This document shows positions 1 to 7,829 of a stretch of 64,000 nt of DNA, piece by piece. The notes beneath the pieces were generated by a model. That model saw nothing but the letters and a program-made list of their open reading frames with translations. It was not told the origin of the DNA and searched no databases. Within the stretch, counting starts at the first letter, position 1, and each line of letters opens with the position of its first letter. Source of the DNA: Prado023 sp963798745 (GTDB lineage: Bacteria; Actinomycetota; Actinomycetes; S36-B12; CAIYMF01); assembly GCA_963798745.1 (NCBI GenBank), contig CAWCUF010000003.1, forward strand, positions 372,001-436,000, in the 5' to 3' direction. The position numbers and the translations under genes were made by a program.

Positions 1-80
1 ACGCCGGCGGCCTCCAGCGAGCGGACGAGGCTGCTGGCCCCGCTGATCGTCTCCGTCGGGGTGTTGGTGTCGGTCGCCAT
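1..80 (-). CDS. ilvB: Acetolactate synthase large subunit, N-terminal 26 residues (runs off window)
   Basis: Only the start is present: MATDTNTPTETISGASSLVR, then SLEAAG, reading off the left edge. The segment SGASSLVRSLEAAGV matches the beginning of the ThDP-dependent catalytic subunit of acetolactate synthase, which condenses pyruvate (or pyruvate and 2-oxobutyrate) in valine, leucine and isoleucine synthesis. The start is ATG at 80-78 with AAGGA about 7 nt upstream. The identification rests on this short stretch but is strongly supported by the upstream attenuator and leader peptide rich in Ile and Val codons, and by ilvD as the next gene on the same strand. Confidence 0.85.
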   Translation of the reverse strand, partial: MATDTNTPTETISGASSLVRSLEAAG

Positions 81-130
81 CTCGGGTCCTTGCTCTCGGT
101 GCGGGTGTTCGGTGGTCAATCCTGCCAGTG

Positions 131-170
131 CAATGAAAAGACCCCGTGGCCCAGGGGGGCCCACGAGGTC
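131..170 (-). terminator. ilvB attenuator terminator
   Basis: On the minus strand GACCTCGTGG (170-161) pairs with CCACGGGGTC (149-140), ten pairs with one G-U wobble, followed at once by TTTTCATT. This is a Rho-independent terminator placed between the leader peptide stop (190) and the ilvB start (80), the position expected for an attenuator. Confidence 0.8.
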
Positions 171-189
171 GCGTCGAAGTAGGGGAGGG

Positions 190-243
190 TCAGGCTGGGG
201 TCCCTACCCCGGCGCCGTCGGCTACTACGATAATTCGCTGCAC
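190..243 (-). CDS. ilv leader peptide (17 aa) with Ile-Ile-Val-Val codons
   Basis: A short reading frame from GTG at 243 to TGA at 190 encodes MQRIIVVADGAGVGTPA. Four consecutive branched-chain codons (ATT ATC GTA GTA) occur at positions 4-7 and a further Val codon at 13. It lies directly upstream of an attenuator-type hairpin (131-170) and of ilvB. Known biology: ribosome stalling at such codons when charged Ile- or Val-tRNA is scarce prevents terminator formation and lets transcription enter the biosynthetic genes. The GTG is 6 nt after a -10-like CACTAT, so the leader mRNA is probably leaderless. The regulatory role is inferred from this arrangement. Confidence 0.8.
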   Translation of the reverse strand: MQRIIVVADGAGVGTPA

Positions 244-249
244 GGCGCA

Positions 250-278
250 ATAGTGCCCACACCCGGCCGGGAGCGCAA
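250..278 (-). promoter_or_regulatory. Predicted promoter of ilvB leader
   Basis: On the minus strand TTGCGC (278-273) and CACTAT (255-250) are separated by 17 nt. The GTG of the leader peptide begins 6 nt after the -10 hexamer, so transcription would begin at or next to the start codon. The match to the housekeeping sigma consensus is partial. Confidence 0.55.
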
Positions 279-947
279 CCCTCACGCCGAAATGTCCACG
301 ATGTGAGACGAAGTGTCCCACGCGATTCGAGGACCGATTCGAGGACGCTGTCTGTCCTGCCCGGCCCGCCCCGACCCGGCCCCGCTCATCCCACCCCGGT
401 CCACCCTGCCCGGCTCACCCACCCGGCCACCCGCCCGGCTCACCCACCCGCACCCACGGCCCCAGCCCGGTCCTGCGCCGTTCACCCGCTCCGCAATCAG
501 GCGGCGCGCCCGAAGTGGTCGTTCCCGATGGGGCGGCCGGCCGCTGGTCCGGGGTCGCGCACCAAAGGCCGTTCTGGGTCCTCAGATCGGGCTCTGAACG
601 ACCGGTTCGCCTGCGTCAGGATGGGGCGGCGATGTCACCCGCCTCAGAACGACCGTTTCGTGCGCGTCGGGGCTGATGGAGGCTCTGTGCGCGGGGCAGG
701 GCCGAATCGGAGGGCGGGCTGGTCCGGGAACCGCCGCAGGGGCCGGGTCGGGGGGCGGTCTGGCCGGCCACCGGCGCCGGGGGCAGTGCGGGGGGACTGG
801 CCCTGGGACGGGCTGCCCGTACCTCCACCGGCGCAGGGCCGGTCGGGGTAGGGGCCGGGGACGCGTTGGGGCGCCGGCGGGCCTGCTCGGTCGGGGTAGG
901 GGCGGGACGCGTTGGGGCGTCGGTGGGACCGCGAGTTCGCGGGCGGG
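279..947. other. Non-coding GC-rich region with short repeats
   Basis: About 670 bp between the ilvB promoter and the ilvD stop. I see no convincing gene; open frames here are low-complexity Pro/Arg-rich translations of GC-rich DNA. It holds dispersed copies of an AACGACCG-type motif: GTGGTCGTTC at 515-524, GGCCGTTCTG at 567-576, CTGAACGACCGGTTCG at 594-609 and CAGAACGACCGTTTCG at 645-660, in both orientations. A pyrimidine-rich tract with repeated CACCCACCCG-like words spans roughly 385-460. Confidence 0.6.
841..928. repeat. Two-copy imperfect direct repeat, about 40 bp
   Basis: GGTCGGGGTAGGGGC begins at 841 and again at 889. Each copy continues through GGACGCGTTGGGGCG into a G-rich end, with small indels between copies; the period is 48 bp. 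It lies just downstream of the ilvD stop and has no coding assignment. Confidence 0.7.
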
Positions 948-2646
948 TCAGTCGCAGACCGCGCCGTGGGAGGCTGAGCCGACGAGTCTGGCGTACTTGG
1001 CCAGCACGCCGCGGGTGATAGCGCGGCGGCAACGGAGCCCAGTCGGCACGGCGCGCTGCCAGTTCGGCCTCGTCGACCAGGAGATCCAGCGTGCGGCCGG
1101 GGATGTCGATGCGCACCCGGTCGCCGTCGGCCACCAGGGCGATCGCCCCGCCGTCGACGGCCTCCGGGGCCACGTGCCCCACGCACAGGCCGGTGGTGCC
1201 CCCCGAGAACCGGCCGTCGGTGATCAGCAGCACGTCCTTGCCCAGGCCGGCGCCCTTGATGGCCGCGGTGATCATGAGCATCTCGCGCATGCCGGGCCCG
1301 CCCTTGGGACCCTCGTAGCGGATGATCACCACGTCGCCGGCCTGGATCGTGCCGTCCTCGAGGGCGTCCATCGCGGCCCGCTCACGCTCGAACACGCGCG
1401 CCGGCCCCTCGAACACCTCCACCGGGATGCCGGCGTTCTTCACGACCGCCCCCTCGGAGGCCAACGACCCGCCGAGGATCGTGATGCCGCCGACCCCGCC
1501 CATCGGATCGCTGAGCGCGCGCAGGATGGTGCCGTCGGGGTCCGGCGGGTCGACCTCGGCGAGGTTCTCCGCGACGGTGCGCCCGGTGACCGTCAGCGCG
1601 TCGCCGTGGATCAGGCCGGCATCGAGCAGGGCACGCATGATGACCGGCACTCCCCCGACCCGGTCCATGTCGCTCATGACGAAGCGGCCGAACGGCTTGA
1701 GGTCACCGAGCAGCGGGATCTTCGAGCCGATCCGGTGGAAGTCCTCCATCTCGAGGTCCACGTCCGCCTCGTGGGCGATGGCCAGCAGGTGCAGCACCGC
1801 ATTGGTGGAGCCGCCGAGCGCCATGACGACCGCGATCGCGTTCTCCAGAGACTTCTTCGTGATGATGTCGCGGGTGGTGATGCCCTGGCGCAGCAGCTCC
1901 ACGACGGCCTCGCCGGAGCGCCGGGCGAACCCGTCGCGGCGGCGGTCCACAGCGGGCGGGGCTGCCGAGCCGGGCAGGCTCATGCCCATCGCCTCGGCTG
2001 CCGAGGCCATGGTGTTGGCGGTGTACATCCCACCGCAAGCGCCCTCACCGGGGCAGATCGCGCGCTCGATCTCGTCGACCTCCGCGCGGGTGATCAGCCC
2101 ACGAGCGCAGGCCCCGACGGCCTCGAAGGCATCGATGATGGTGACGTCGCGGTCACCGACACGCCCGGGCAGGATCGAGCCGGCGTAGACGAACACGCTG
2201 GCGACATCCAGGCGCGCGGCCGCCATCAGCATCCCGGGCAGCGACTTGTCGCACCCGGCGAAGGTGACCATGCCATCCAGGCGCTCGGCCTGCATGACCG
2301 CCTCGACCGAGTCGGCGATGATCTCGCGGCTGACCAGGGAGAAGTGCATGCCCTCGTGGCCCATCGAGATGCCGTCGGAGACCGAGATGGTGCCGAACTG
2401 CATCGGGAAGCCGCCGCCGCCGTGCACACCCTCCTTGGCCGAACGGGCCAACCGTTCCAGGGACAGGTTGCACGGCGTGATCTCGTTCCAGCTCGAGGCG
2501 ATGCCGATCTGGGGCTTGACCCAGTCCTCGTCGCCCATTCCCACGGCCCGCAGCATCCCGCGGGCTGGGGCGCGCTCGAGCCCGTCGGTGACCTCGCGGC
2601 TGCGTGGCTTGATGTCGGGGCTGCTGGGGGTGTCGGTAGCAGTCAT
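948..2646 (-). CDS. ilvD: Dihydroxy-acid dehydratase (one frameshift near the 3' end)
   Basis: Dehydrates 2,3-dihydroxy-3-methylbutanoate and -pentanoate to the 2-oxoacid precursors of valine, leucine and isoleucine. Motifs include the three Fe-S cysteine sites (EITPCNLSLE, FAGCDKSLPGM, GEGACGGMYTANTM), PGSAAPPAVDRRRDGFARRS and ALGGSTNAVLHLLAIAHEA. The start is ATG (MTATDTPSS) at 2646-2644, overlapping the upstream gene's stop as ATGA. The frame ends properly at 948 (SASHGAVCD), but only if one base is removed: after LPPRY the DNA reads CTATCACCCGC where CTACACCCGC is expected (extra base at about 1018). Uncorrected, the last 20 or so residues are replaced by a long unrelated tail. In an otherwise intact essential-pathway gene this looks like a sequence error, though a real mutation cannot be excluded. 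Confidence 0.92.
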
Positions 2647-3578
2647 GGCCGCAAGCGTAGTGGCGCACCGGAGACGACGACGTTGAGCAGTGGCTCGCCG
2701 GAGCGGTGGCGCTGCACCTGCTCGGCGACCAACCGGCGCGCCCGCGGCAGGAAGGCCGTGGTGTTGCCGCCCACGTGTGGGCTGATGAGCACACCATTCG
2801 TGCGCCAGAGTGGGTGGTCCGCCGGCAGCGGCTCGGGGTCGGTGACGTCCAGCGCGGCCCGGAGCCGACCGGAGGCGCACTCGGCCAGCAGTGCATCGGT
2901 GTCCACCACCGGGCCGCGCGCGACGTTCACCAGCAGTGCGCCGTCACGCATGCGGGCCAGGAACGCCGCGTCGACCATCCCCCGGGTGGCCGAGGTGAGC
3001 GGGACGATGAGGATGACCACGTCGGCGTCGGGCACCAGGTCGGGCAGTACCTCGACGGCGCGGACCTGAACGCCGTCGACCTCGCGAGCGGTGCGCGCCA
3101 CCGCCACCACCTCGCACTCGAATCCGCGCAGCCGGCGCGCGATCGCCCGTCCGATCGACCCGAACCCCACGATCAGCACTCGTGTGTCGGCCAGCGCTTG
3201 GTGCCGCGCGTGGGCCCAGCGACCCTCGGGCATCGCGCGCGCGAACTCATCGAGGTGGCGCAGGCTGGCCAGGGTGAGTCCGACCGCGAGCTCGGCGGTC
3301 GAGGCGTCATGCACGCCGGCCGCGTTGCACAGGGCCACCCCAGCGGGGAGCAGCGGTAGGTAGGGGTCCACGCCGGCGGTCAGGGCCTGCACGACCTGCA
3401 GGCCGGGCAGCCGGTCCATCAGAGTCAGGTCGGCAACGGTGGCCGTGTAGGGCGGCACCCAGAGATCGACCTCGTCGATCTGGTCGGGCAGCGGGGCGCC
3501 GGAGTCCCAGGTGACCACGCCCCCGGCGAGATCCTCGGGCATCCCCTCGCCAATGTCTGGGGGCATCATCGTCAGCAC
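2643..3578 (-). CDS. D-isomer-specific 2-hydroxyacid dehydrogenase
   Basis: A 311-residue NAD(P)-dependent oxidoreductase of the phosphoglycerate dehydrogenase-like family. The dinucleotide-binding GFGSIG is at residues 138-143. The catalytic Arg (NVARGP, about 221), Glu (DPEPL, about 249) and His (SPHVGG, about 268) are all present. Length and order of elements are normal for short hydroxyacid dehydrogenases; the substrate cannot be deduced. I chose the GTG at 3578 because TAGCGT lies 7 nt upstream (leaderless start); two in-tandem ATGs follow at 3569. The stop overlaps the ilvD start (ATGA), so the two are probably translationally coupled, which hints at a link to 2-oxo/2-hydroxy acid metabolism. 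Confidence 0.88.
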   Translation of the reverse strand: MLTMMPPDIGEGMPEDLAGGVVTWDSGAPLPDQIDEVDLWVPPYTATVADLTLMDRLPGLQVVQALTAGVDPYLPLLPAGVALCNAAGVHDASTAELAVGLTLASLRHLDEFARAMPEGRWAHARHQALADTRVLIVGFGSIGRAIARRLRGFECEVVAVARTAREVDGVQVRAVEVLPDLVPDADVVILIVPLTSATRGMVDAAFLARMRDGALLVNVARGPVVDTDALLAECASGRLRAALDVTDPEPLPADHPLWRTNGVLISPHVGGNTTAFLPRARRLVAEQVQRHRSGEPLLNVVVSGAPLRLRP

Positions 3579-3585
3579 ACAGGCG

Positions 3586-3591
3586 ACGCTA
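3586..3591 (-). promoter_or_regulatory. -10 hexamer TAGCGT, leaderless start
   Basis: TAGCGT on the minus strand ends 7 nt before the GTG of the hydroxyacid dehydrogenase gene. Its fit to TANNNT and its spacing match the other predicted leaderless promoters in this window. Confidence 0.45.
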
Positions 3592-3607
3592 CGCCCCCCG
3601 ACTGCGG

Positions 3608-4381
3608 CTAGCCGACACCCGGAGTGCGCAGCCTGGAACCGGCGGGGTGCTCGGTCCGGGCGCCGTGGCCCAGGGTCCACACCGATTGGCGGCCCATGAC
3701 CGTCCACTCGTGCGGCCCGCCGACCAGTGCGGTGTCCTCGTCGATCCCCAGCACGGTCACGCCCTCCGGGGCATGCAGCAGCACGCGGGTGAGCAGGTCC
3801 GGGGCCCAGCCGAGCATCTTGTCGAAGTGTGGGATGACCCGCAGGTGCGGCAGCAGTCCCAGCCCGGGGTCGACCGGACGATGCAGGGCGCGCACCGCCG
3901 GCACCCATCCAGTCATCGCCATCGCACCGGCGCTGCACCCGGCCAGCGCAGCGCCCCCGCGCCACGCTGCCAGGACTTCGTGCCACACTGCCGAACCCCG
4001 CAGCGAGCCGGCGAGGTGGGCAGGGTTGCCGCCGGAGAAGTAGATGAGGCCCGCGCCGCGCACCTGCTCGGCCAGGCTGGGGTCCTGCGCGTCGTCATGG
4101 TCGGCGATCAGCAGCGGCACCGCCTGCACCCCGAGCCGGTCGGCCTGCTCGCGGCCCAGGCGGGTCCACTTCGCCAGGACCTGCGGTCCCTCGGGCGCCG
4201 CTGCCGTCGGGATCTGCACGTAGCGCGGCGCCCGGCCGGCGAGCAGCAACCTCTCGACCTCGAGCATCACCGGCAGGTACTCCCCCGAACCGACCAGCGC
4301 GATCGGCCCGCTGCCGTCGGGACGCGGTGTGGTCGCGTCTGCCCACCGCGCGCCTGGATCGCCGGGTGGCTCGAAGGTCAC
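3608..4381 (-). CDS. Peptidase S51-family (cyanophycinase-like) protein
   Basis: A 257-residue protein of the class-I glutamine amidotransferase-like fold used by S51 peptidases (dipeptidase E, cyanophycinase). GSGEYLPVM near the N-terminus, YFSGGNPAHL (about 114-123) and the nucleophile elbow AGCSAGAMAM with Ser at about 150 are clear, followed by HFDKM and GIDEDTALV. Family members hydrolyse peptides with acidic side chains, but this substrate is unknown. The start ATG overlaps the stop of the preceding gene (ATGA), so it is coupled to the larger S51-like gene upstream. The next gene downstream on the strand begins 30 bp on. The two adjacent S51-like genes suggest a related peptide substrate or a heteromeric pair. 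Confidence 0.8.
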   Translation of the reverse strand: MTFEPPGDPGARWADATTPRPDGSGPIALVGSGEYLPVMLEVERLLLAGRAPRYVQIPTAAAPEGPQVLAKWTRLGREQADRLGVQAVPLLIADHDDAQDPSLAEQVRGAGLIYFSGGNPAHLAGSLRGSAVWHEVLAAWRGGAALAGCSAGAMAMTGWVPAVRALHRPVDPGLGLLPHLRVIPHFDKMLGWAPDLLTRVLLHAPEGVTVLGIDEDTALVGGPHEWTVMGRQSVWTLGHGARTEHPAGSRLRTPGVG

Positions 4382-5838
4382 GACCAGCTCCAGGTCGACC
4401 CGTCGCGGGCGTCGCGGACCTCGACGCCCAGTTCGGTGAGCACGTCGCGCAGCCGGTCGCTGGCGACCCAGTCGCCGGACGCCCGGGCCTCGGCGCGCAG
4501 GTCGACGACCGCCTGGACGGCATGGCCTGCGAGTTCGCGGTCATGGCGCTCGGCCGCATCCTCGGCGCCGCGCAGCAGATCGACCACCGCAACTCTGGCA
4601 CGCTGCGCGGACTCCGGGATCGCATCGAGGATGACCCGCGCCAACTCGGCTGGGGCCTGGGAGGCAGCGTCGCCGGCAGGGAGGCCTTCGCGGGCACCCT
4701 CGCCGGCGGGAAGGCCCCGAGAGGCAGCCTGCCCGGCCGTCGAGGCTTGGGAGTCTCCGTCGCCGGAGGCCGAGGCTTGGGAGTCGCCGTCGCCGGGGGC
4801 CGAGCCTTGCAAGTCTCGGTCGCCGGAAGCCGAGGCTTGGGAGTCACCGTCGCCGGCGGGGAGGCTTTCGGAGTCACCGTCGCCGGCCGAGGTGTGGGAG
4901 GCCCCCTGCCCGGCGGCCGAGCTGGGGGAGGCACTCGCCCCCACGACCGAGCCTTGGGCTGCATCCTCCCCGGCGGCTGACGCCACAGCAGGATCGGGCT
5001 GCGACGCAACGAGCACGGCCCCCGGCTCATTACCGACTCCGCGAAGCCGGTCGATGAGTGTCTCCACCTCGGTGAGCGCCACCTCCGTACCCGCCGGCAG
5101 GACTTCCTCCACCCCGGCGACCCGCAGCGTCAGCCCGCCCCGGCCGGCGACCCGGACCCGGCCGGCGTCCAGGTCGAACAGCACCGCAGTGTGTTCGTCG
5201 ACGCCGACGATGAGGGCGCCGTCGAGCTCATCCTCGATCCGCGCCAGCCGACGTCCGCCCAGATAGCAGAAGCGGGTGTCGTGGGTGCCACCCTCCTGGT
5301 TGTCGTAGTGCGGGATCACCGCGCAGCGCCAGCCCAGGACCCGATCCATGACCCCGATCCCCGGCTCCCAGCGCGGGTCCTCGCCGACCTTGTAGATCTC
5401 GTAGACCGGCAGCGCCCAGGACCCGAGGGTGACCGCCGCAGCGGAGGCCACCACCAGCGCCGCCGACCGGCCCGGCGCGACCAGGTCTGCCAGAGCTTGC
5501 GGGACGGGGGTGCCCACCCACGCCCGGCGCGCGTAGCTGGGCGAGCCGGGGCCGGCGAACAGCCAGTCGGCCGAGCGGATCGCGGCCAGCGCCTGCGCCT
5601 GGGTCAGCGCGTCCGCACCGGCGGGCAGCGTGATCCGCTGCACCGTTCGGCCCAGTGACTGGTCGAAGTAGCCGCTGATCCGATCGACGAGTTCGTCGGC
5701 GTTCTCCTGGAACGCGAACGGGCTGTCCATCAGAGCCAGTTGGGCGCCTGCAGGCAGGTCGGCGAACACCTCCCGATGCACGCCGAGCATGCCCGGGGTC
5801 GTCTCGCCGGAGCCCATGAGTACCAGTCGTCGCGCCAC
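4378..5838 (-). CDS. S51-like domain + decapeptide repeats + CysRS C-terminal-like tail
   Basis: A 486-residue three-part protein. Residues 1-270 are a class-I amidotransferase/S51-like domain: VLMGSGETTPGM, FQENADEL, AGPGSPSYARRAW, a potential nucleophile Ser in VVASAAAVTLG (about 132), ALPVYEIYKVGEDP and GVDEHTAVL. Residues 319-398 are eight ten-residue repeats of the type GDGDSQASAS, acidic and probably disordered. Residues about 440-486 (RAEARASGDWVASDRLRD, then LGVEVRDARDGSTWSW) resemble the C-terminal end of bacterial cysteinyl-tRNA synthetase. The GTG start at 5838 lies 6 nt after TAGTCT. The gene is followed by the second S51 gene with an ATGA overlap. The catalytic status of the first domain and the reason for the fusion are unknown. 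Confidence 0.75.
   Translation of the reverse strand: MARRLVLMGSGETTPGMLGVHREVFADLPAGAQLALMDSPFAFQENADELVDRISGYFDQSLGRTVQRITLPAGADALTQAQALAAIRSADWLFAGPGSPSYARRAWVGTPVPQALADLVAPGRSAALVVASAAAVTLGSWALPVYEIYKVGEDPRWEPGIGVMDRVLGWRCAVIPHYDNQEGGTHDTRFCYLGGRRLARIEDELDGALIVGVDEHTAVLFDLDAGRVRVAGRGGLTLRVAGVEEVLPAGTEVALTEVETLIDRLRGVGNEPGAVLVASQPDPAVASAAGEDAAQGSVVGASASPSSAAGQGASHTSAGDGDSESLPAGDGDSQASASGDRDLQGSAPGDGDSQASASGDGDSQASTAGQAASRGLPAGEGAREGLPAGDAASQAPAELARVILDAIPESAQRARVAVVDLLRGAEDAAERHDRELAGHAVQAVVDLRAEARASGDWVASDRLRDVLTELGVEVRDARDGSTWSWS
4741..4890 (-). repeat. Five 30-bp tandem repeats inside the S51-like fusion gene
   Basis: Near-identical 30-bp units start at 4741, 4771, 4801, 4831 and 4861 (for example CGAGGCTTGGGAGTC), encoding decapeptides such as GDGDSQASAS on the minus strand. 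More degenerate units flank them, giving eight decapeptides in the protein. The period is a multiple of three, so copy-number change keeps the frame. Confidence 0.9.
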
Positions 5839-5844
5839 CTGCGC

Positions 5845-5850
5845 AGACTA
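5845..5850 (-). promoter_or_regulatory. -10 hexamer TAGTCT, leaderless start
   Basis: TAGTCT lies exactly 6 nt before the GTG at 5838 and there is no ribosome-binding site, so the S51-like fusion gene is probably translated from a leaderless mRNA. Confidence 0.55.
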
Positions 5851-6055
5851 GGCGCTGCCGGCCGACGGCGCCCCCGCGCGCATCTCCTGTGCACCCCGCC
5901 GCGCGCCCCCACCCGGTGCAGCCCGCCTGCTGTTGGCCGGATCGCCACGCACCTGCGTTGCCTCGCGCCAACGACACGCCCCCCCGCAACGCAACTTCAG
6001 CGTGGGCCCCGGACAGGTCACGGCAGCGGGTCGCCGTCCCGGCACCGACGGGGGG

Positions 6056-6982
6056 TCACCAGCGCTGCGTGCCTGCGTCCAGGGTGCGGCCCTCGATCGT
6101 GACGAAGGCCCAGCTGAACGACCGAGTGCGCAGCCGCAGGTCCAGGACGCCGTAGTCGGTGTTGGTGAAGCTGCGGCTCCAGGAGCGGTTCGTGCGCGTG
6201 GTGTCGACCCGCTGCTCGCCACCGCCGCTGCCGACCACGAACGCGGTCAGTGTGCTGGCCCGACCCTTGACCGGCGGGGTCATCCGCTCGTAGTCGTGAT
6301 CGTGACCCCAGACGATCAGCTTCACGTCGCGATCCTTGCGGACCAGGTTGTACAGCGCGGCGGTGTTGCGCTGGTCGCCGTGATGACCGCTGGAGTACCG
6401 CGGGCGGTGCCACACGACCAGGGTCGGGGTTCGGTTGTACTTCTTGAGCGTCCGCTTGAGGAAGGCCTGCTGCTTCTTGCTCGACACGCGTTCGCTGTCC
6501 AGCCCGATCACCCGCCAGGAGCCGATCTTGCGCGACCACCAAAGCCCACCGGACTCGCCGAAGTACGTGCGGTAGCCGGCGGCCTTGCGCGTGCGGTACT
6601 CGTGGTTGCCCGGGACCGGCAGCCAGATGCTGCCGAACCGCCCCCAGGCGGGGTCGAACGTGCTGCGCAGCTGCGCCAGGCTGCCGTCCGGATAGGCGAT
6701 GTCACCGGCCAGCAGGAGCCGATCGGGGCGCAGCGACGTGGTGAGCGCGGCGACTCGGGCATGCGGGCTGCCCGGCTGGGCGATGTCGCCGACGGCCACC
6801 ACATGGGCCCCGGAGCCGACGGCGCCGAGCTGACGGGCTGCCGACGCGCTGGTCCCCACCGTCACAACCGACGATTCCGACCTGGCCGAGCCGAACGGCG
6901 CCGGGACGGACAGCGGCTGGGCGGGCACGGACACCAGGCCCACGAGCACCAGGCCAGCGGCCAGCGGGATCAACCTTCGCAT
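6056..6982 (-). CDS. Secreted metallophosphoesterase (purple acid phosphatase-like)
   Basis: A 308-residue protein with an N-terminal signal peptide (MRRLIPLAAGLVLVGLVSVP). It contains the five metallophosphoesterase blocks: VGDIAQPG, LLAGDIAYPDG, VPGNHEYR, VVWHRPRYSSG and VWGHDHDYER, in the order and spacing of the calcineurin-like dimetal phosphatases. The C-terminal part (TAFVVGSGGG, DYGVLDLRL) matches the end of secreted acid phosphatase-like proteins. It probably acts outside the membrane on phosphate esters; the substrate is unknown. The ATG is 6 nt after TAGCCT (6994-6989), so it may be leaderless, although GAGG also lies just before the ATG. It stands alone, divergent from bioY. Confidence 0.85.
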   Translation of the reverse strand: MRRLIPLAAGLVLVGLVSVPAQPLSVPAPFGSARSESSVVTVGTSASAARQLGAVGSGAHVVAVGDIAQPGSPHARVAALTTSLRPDRLLLAGDIAYPDGSLAQLRSTFDPAWGRFGSIWLPVPGNHEYRTRKAAGYRTYFGESGGLWWSRKIGSWRVIGLDSERVSSKKQQAFLKRTLKKYNRTPTLVVWHRPRYSSGHHGDQRNTAALYNLVRKDRDVKLIVWGHDHDYERMTPPVKGRASTLTAFVVGSGGGEQRVDTTRTNRSWSRSFTNTDYGVLDLRLRTRSFSWAFVTIEGRTLDAGTQRW

Positions 6983-6988
6983 GGCCTC

Positions 6989-6994
6989 AGGCTA
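6989..6994 (-). promoter_or_regulatory. -10 hexamer TAGCCT upstream of metallophosphoesterase
   Basis: TAGCCT ends 6 nt before the ATG at 6982. The intervening GAGGCC could also act as a weak ribosome-binding site. Confidence 0.45.
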
Positions 6995-7126
6995 CGCCGG
7001 ACGCCCGCGGAACAGCGCCCGGCGCCGGGCGTCGGCCTCGTGGGACTCGGCCCTGGCCACCCGCTAGGCTCCCCATGTCAGTCAGAGTGCCGGCACCGGA
7101 GCCGGCAGTGGATCAGGAGAACCCAG

Positions 7127-7720
7127 ATGTCCCTCGCCGCTCCCGCCCCAGCCGTCATCGCAGACGTCTTCGCCCGCAGCGCGGTGCGCAATGCGGTCCT
7201 CGTGATCGCCGGCGCCGCCTTTGTCGGGATCTCCGCGCAGGTGGTCGTCCCGCTGCCCTTCACCCCGGTCCCGCTGACCGGCTCGACCTTCGCGGTTCTG
7301 CTCACCGCTGCTGCTCTGGGCATGTGGCGCGGCATGGCCTCGATGGCTGTGTACGCCGTCGCCGGACTGGCCGGGGTGCCCTGGTTCAATGGCGCGTCCT
7401 CGGCCTTCAAGGGCGGCGCGCTCACCGTGACGTTCGGCTACATCGTGGGCTTCATCGCCGCTGCCGCACTGGTCGGCTTCCTGGCCCAGCGCGGCGCCAC
7501 CCGGACCGCGCCACGCACTGCCGGGCTCATGATCCTGGGCAACGTGGTGATCTACGCGGTGGGCACCCTGTGGCTGGCTGCCGCCCTCGGAGTGTCGTTG
7601 AGCGCAGCGATCGGACTGGGCGTCACGCCGTTCCTGATAGGCGACGTGCTCAAGATCGCACTGGCTGCGGGTCTGTTCCCGCTGGCTTGGCGCGCGGTGG
7701 AGAAGTTCAGCGCCACGTAG
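7127..7720 (+). CDS. bioY: Biotin transporter BioY (ECF S component)
   Basis: A 197-residue membrane protein of about six hydrophobic segments. It has the BioY hallmarks: PLPFTPVPLTGSTFAVLL near the first helices, and VAGLAGVPWFNG, LTVTFGYIVGFIAAA and GVTPFLIGDVLKIALAA. BioY is the substrate-binding subunit of an energy-coupling-factor transporter for biotin. No bioM/bioN energizing genes lie beside it, so it probably shares a general ECF module or works alone. The ATG at 7127 is preceded by CAGGAGA 7 nt upstream. TAGGCT at 7065-7070 is a plausible -10, giving a 5' leader of about 50 nt. A strong hairpin (7731-7771) follows the stop. Confidence 0.93.
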   Translation: MSLAAPAPAVIADVFARSAVRNAVLVIAGAAFVGISAQVVVPLPFTPVPLTGSTFAVLLTAAALGMWRGMASMAVYAVAGLAGVPWFNGASSAFKGGALTVTFGYIVGFIAAAALVGFLAQRGATRTAPRTAGLMILGNVVIYAVGTLWLAAALGVSLSAAIGLGVTPFLIGDVLKIALAAGLFPLAWRAVEKFSAT

Positions 7721-7730
7721 TCGTCGCACC

Positions 7731-7771
7731 CGACGGAGGGCCGGTTCCCCGGTGGGGCCGGCCCTCCGTCG
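7731..7771. terminator. Bidirectional terminator between bioY and gatB
   Basis: CGACGGAGGGCCGG (7731-7744) pairs perfectly with CCGGCCCTCCGTCG (7758-7771) around a 13-nt loop, between the convergent 3' ends of bioY and gatB. There is no U-tract, which is common for actinobacterial terminators. Confidence 0.75.
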
Positions 7772-7829
7772 TGTCCGCCGACCCTGCGACGCAGCCGGAC
7801 AGCGGACTCCTCCGAGGTGGAGGTGGCAG

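Noticed and set aside
676..3069. Long open frame on the plus strand opposite ilvD (about 800 codons)
   Set aside because: Antisense shadow of ilvD in high-GC DNA; the translation is His/Arg/Gly-rich with no family motif.
3647..5266. Long plus-strand frame opposite the S51 genes
   Set aside because: Low-complexity Arg/Ser/Pro translation, no start signal; shadow of the minus-strand genes.
7000..7126. Riboswitch or biotin operator upstream of bioY
   Set aside because: Only a -10 (TAGGCT) and ribosome-binding site are visible; no recognisable BirA/BioR-type palindrome.
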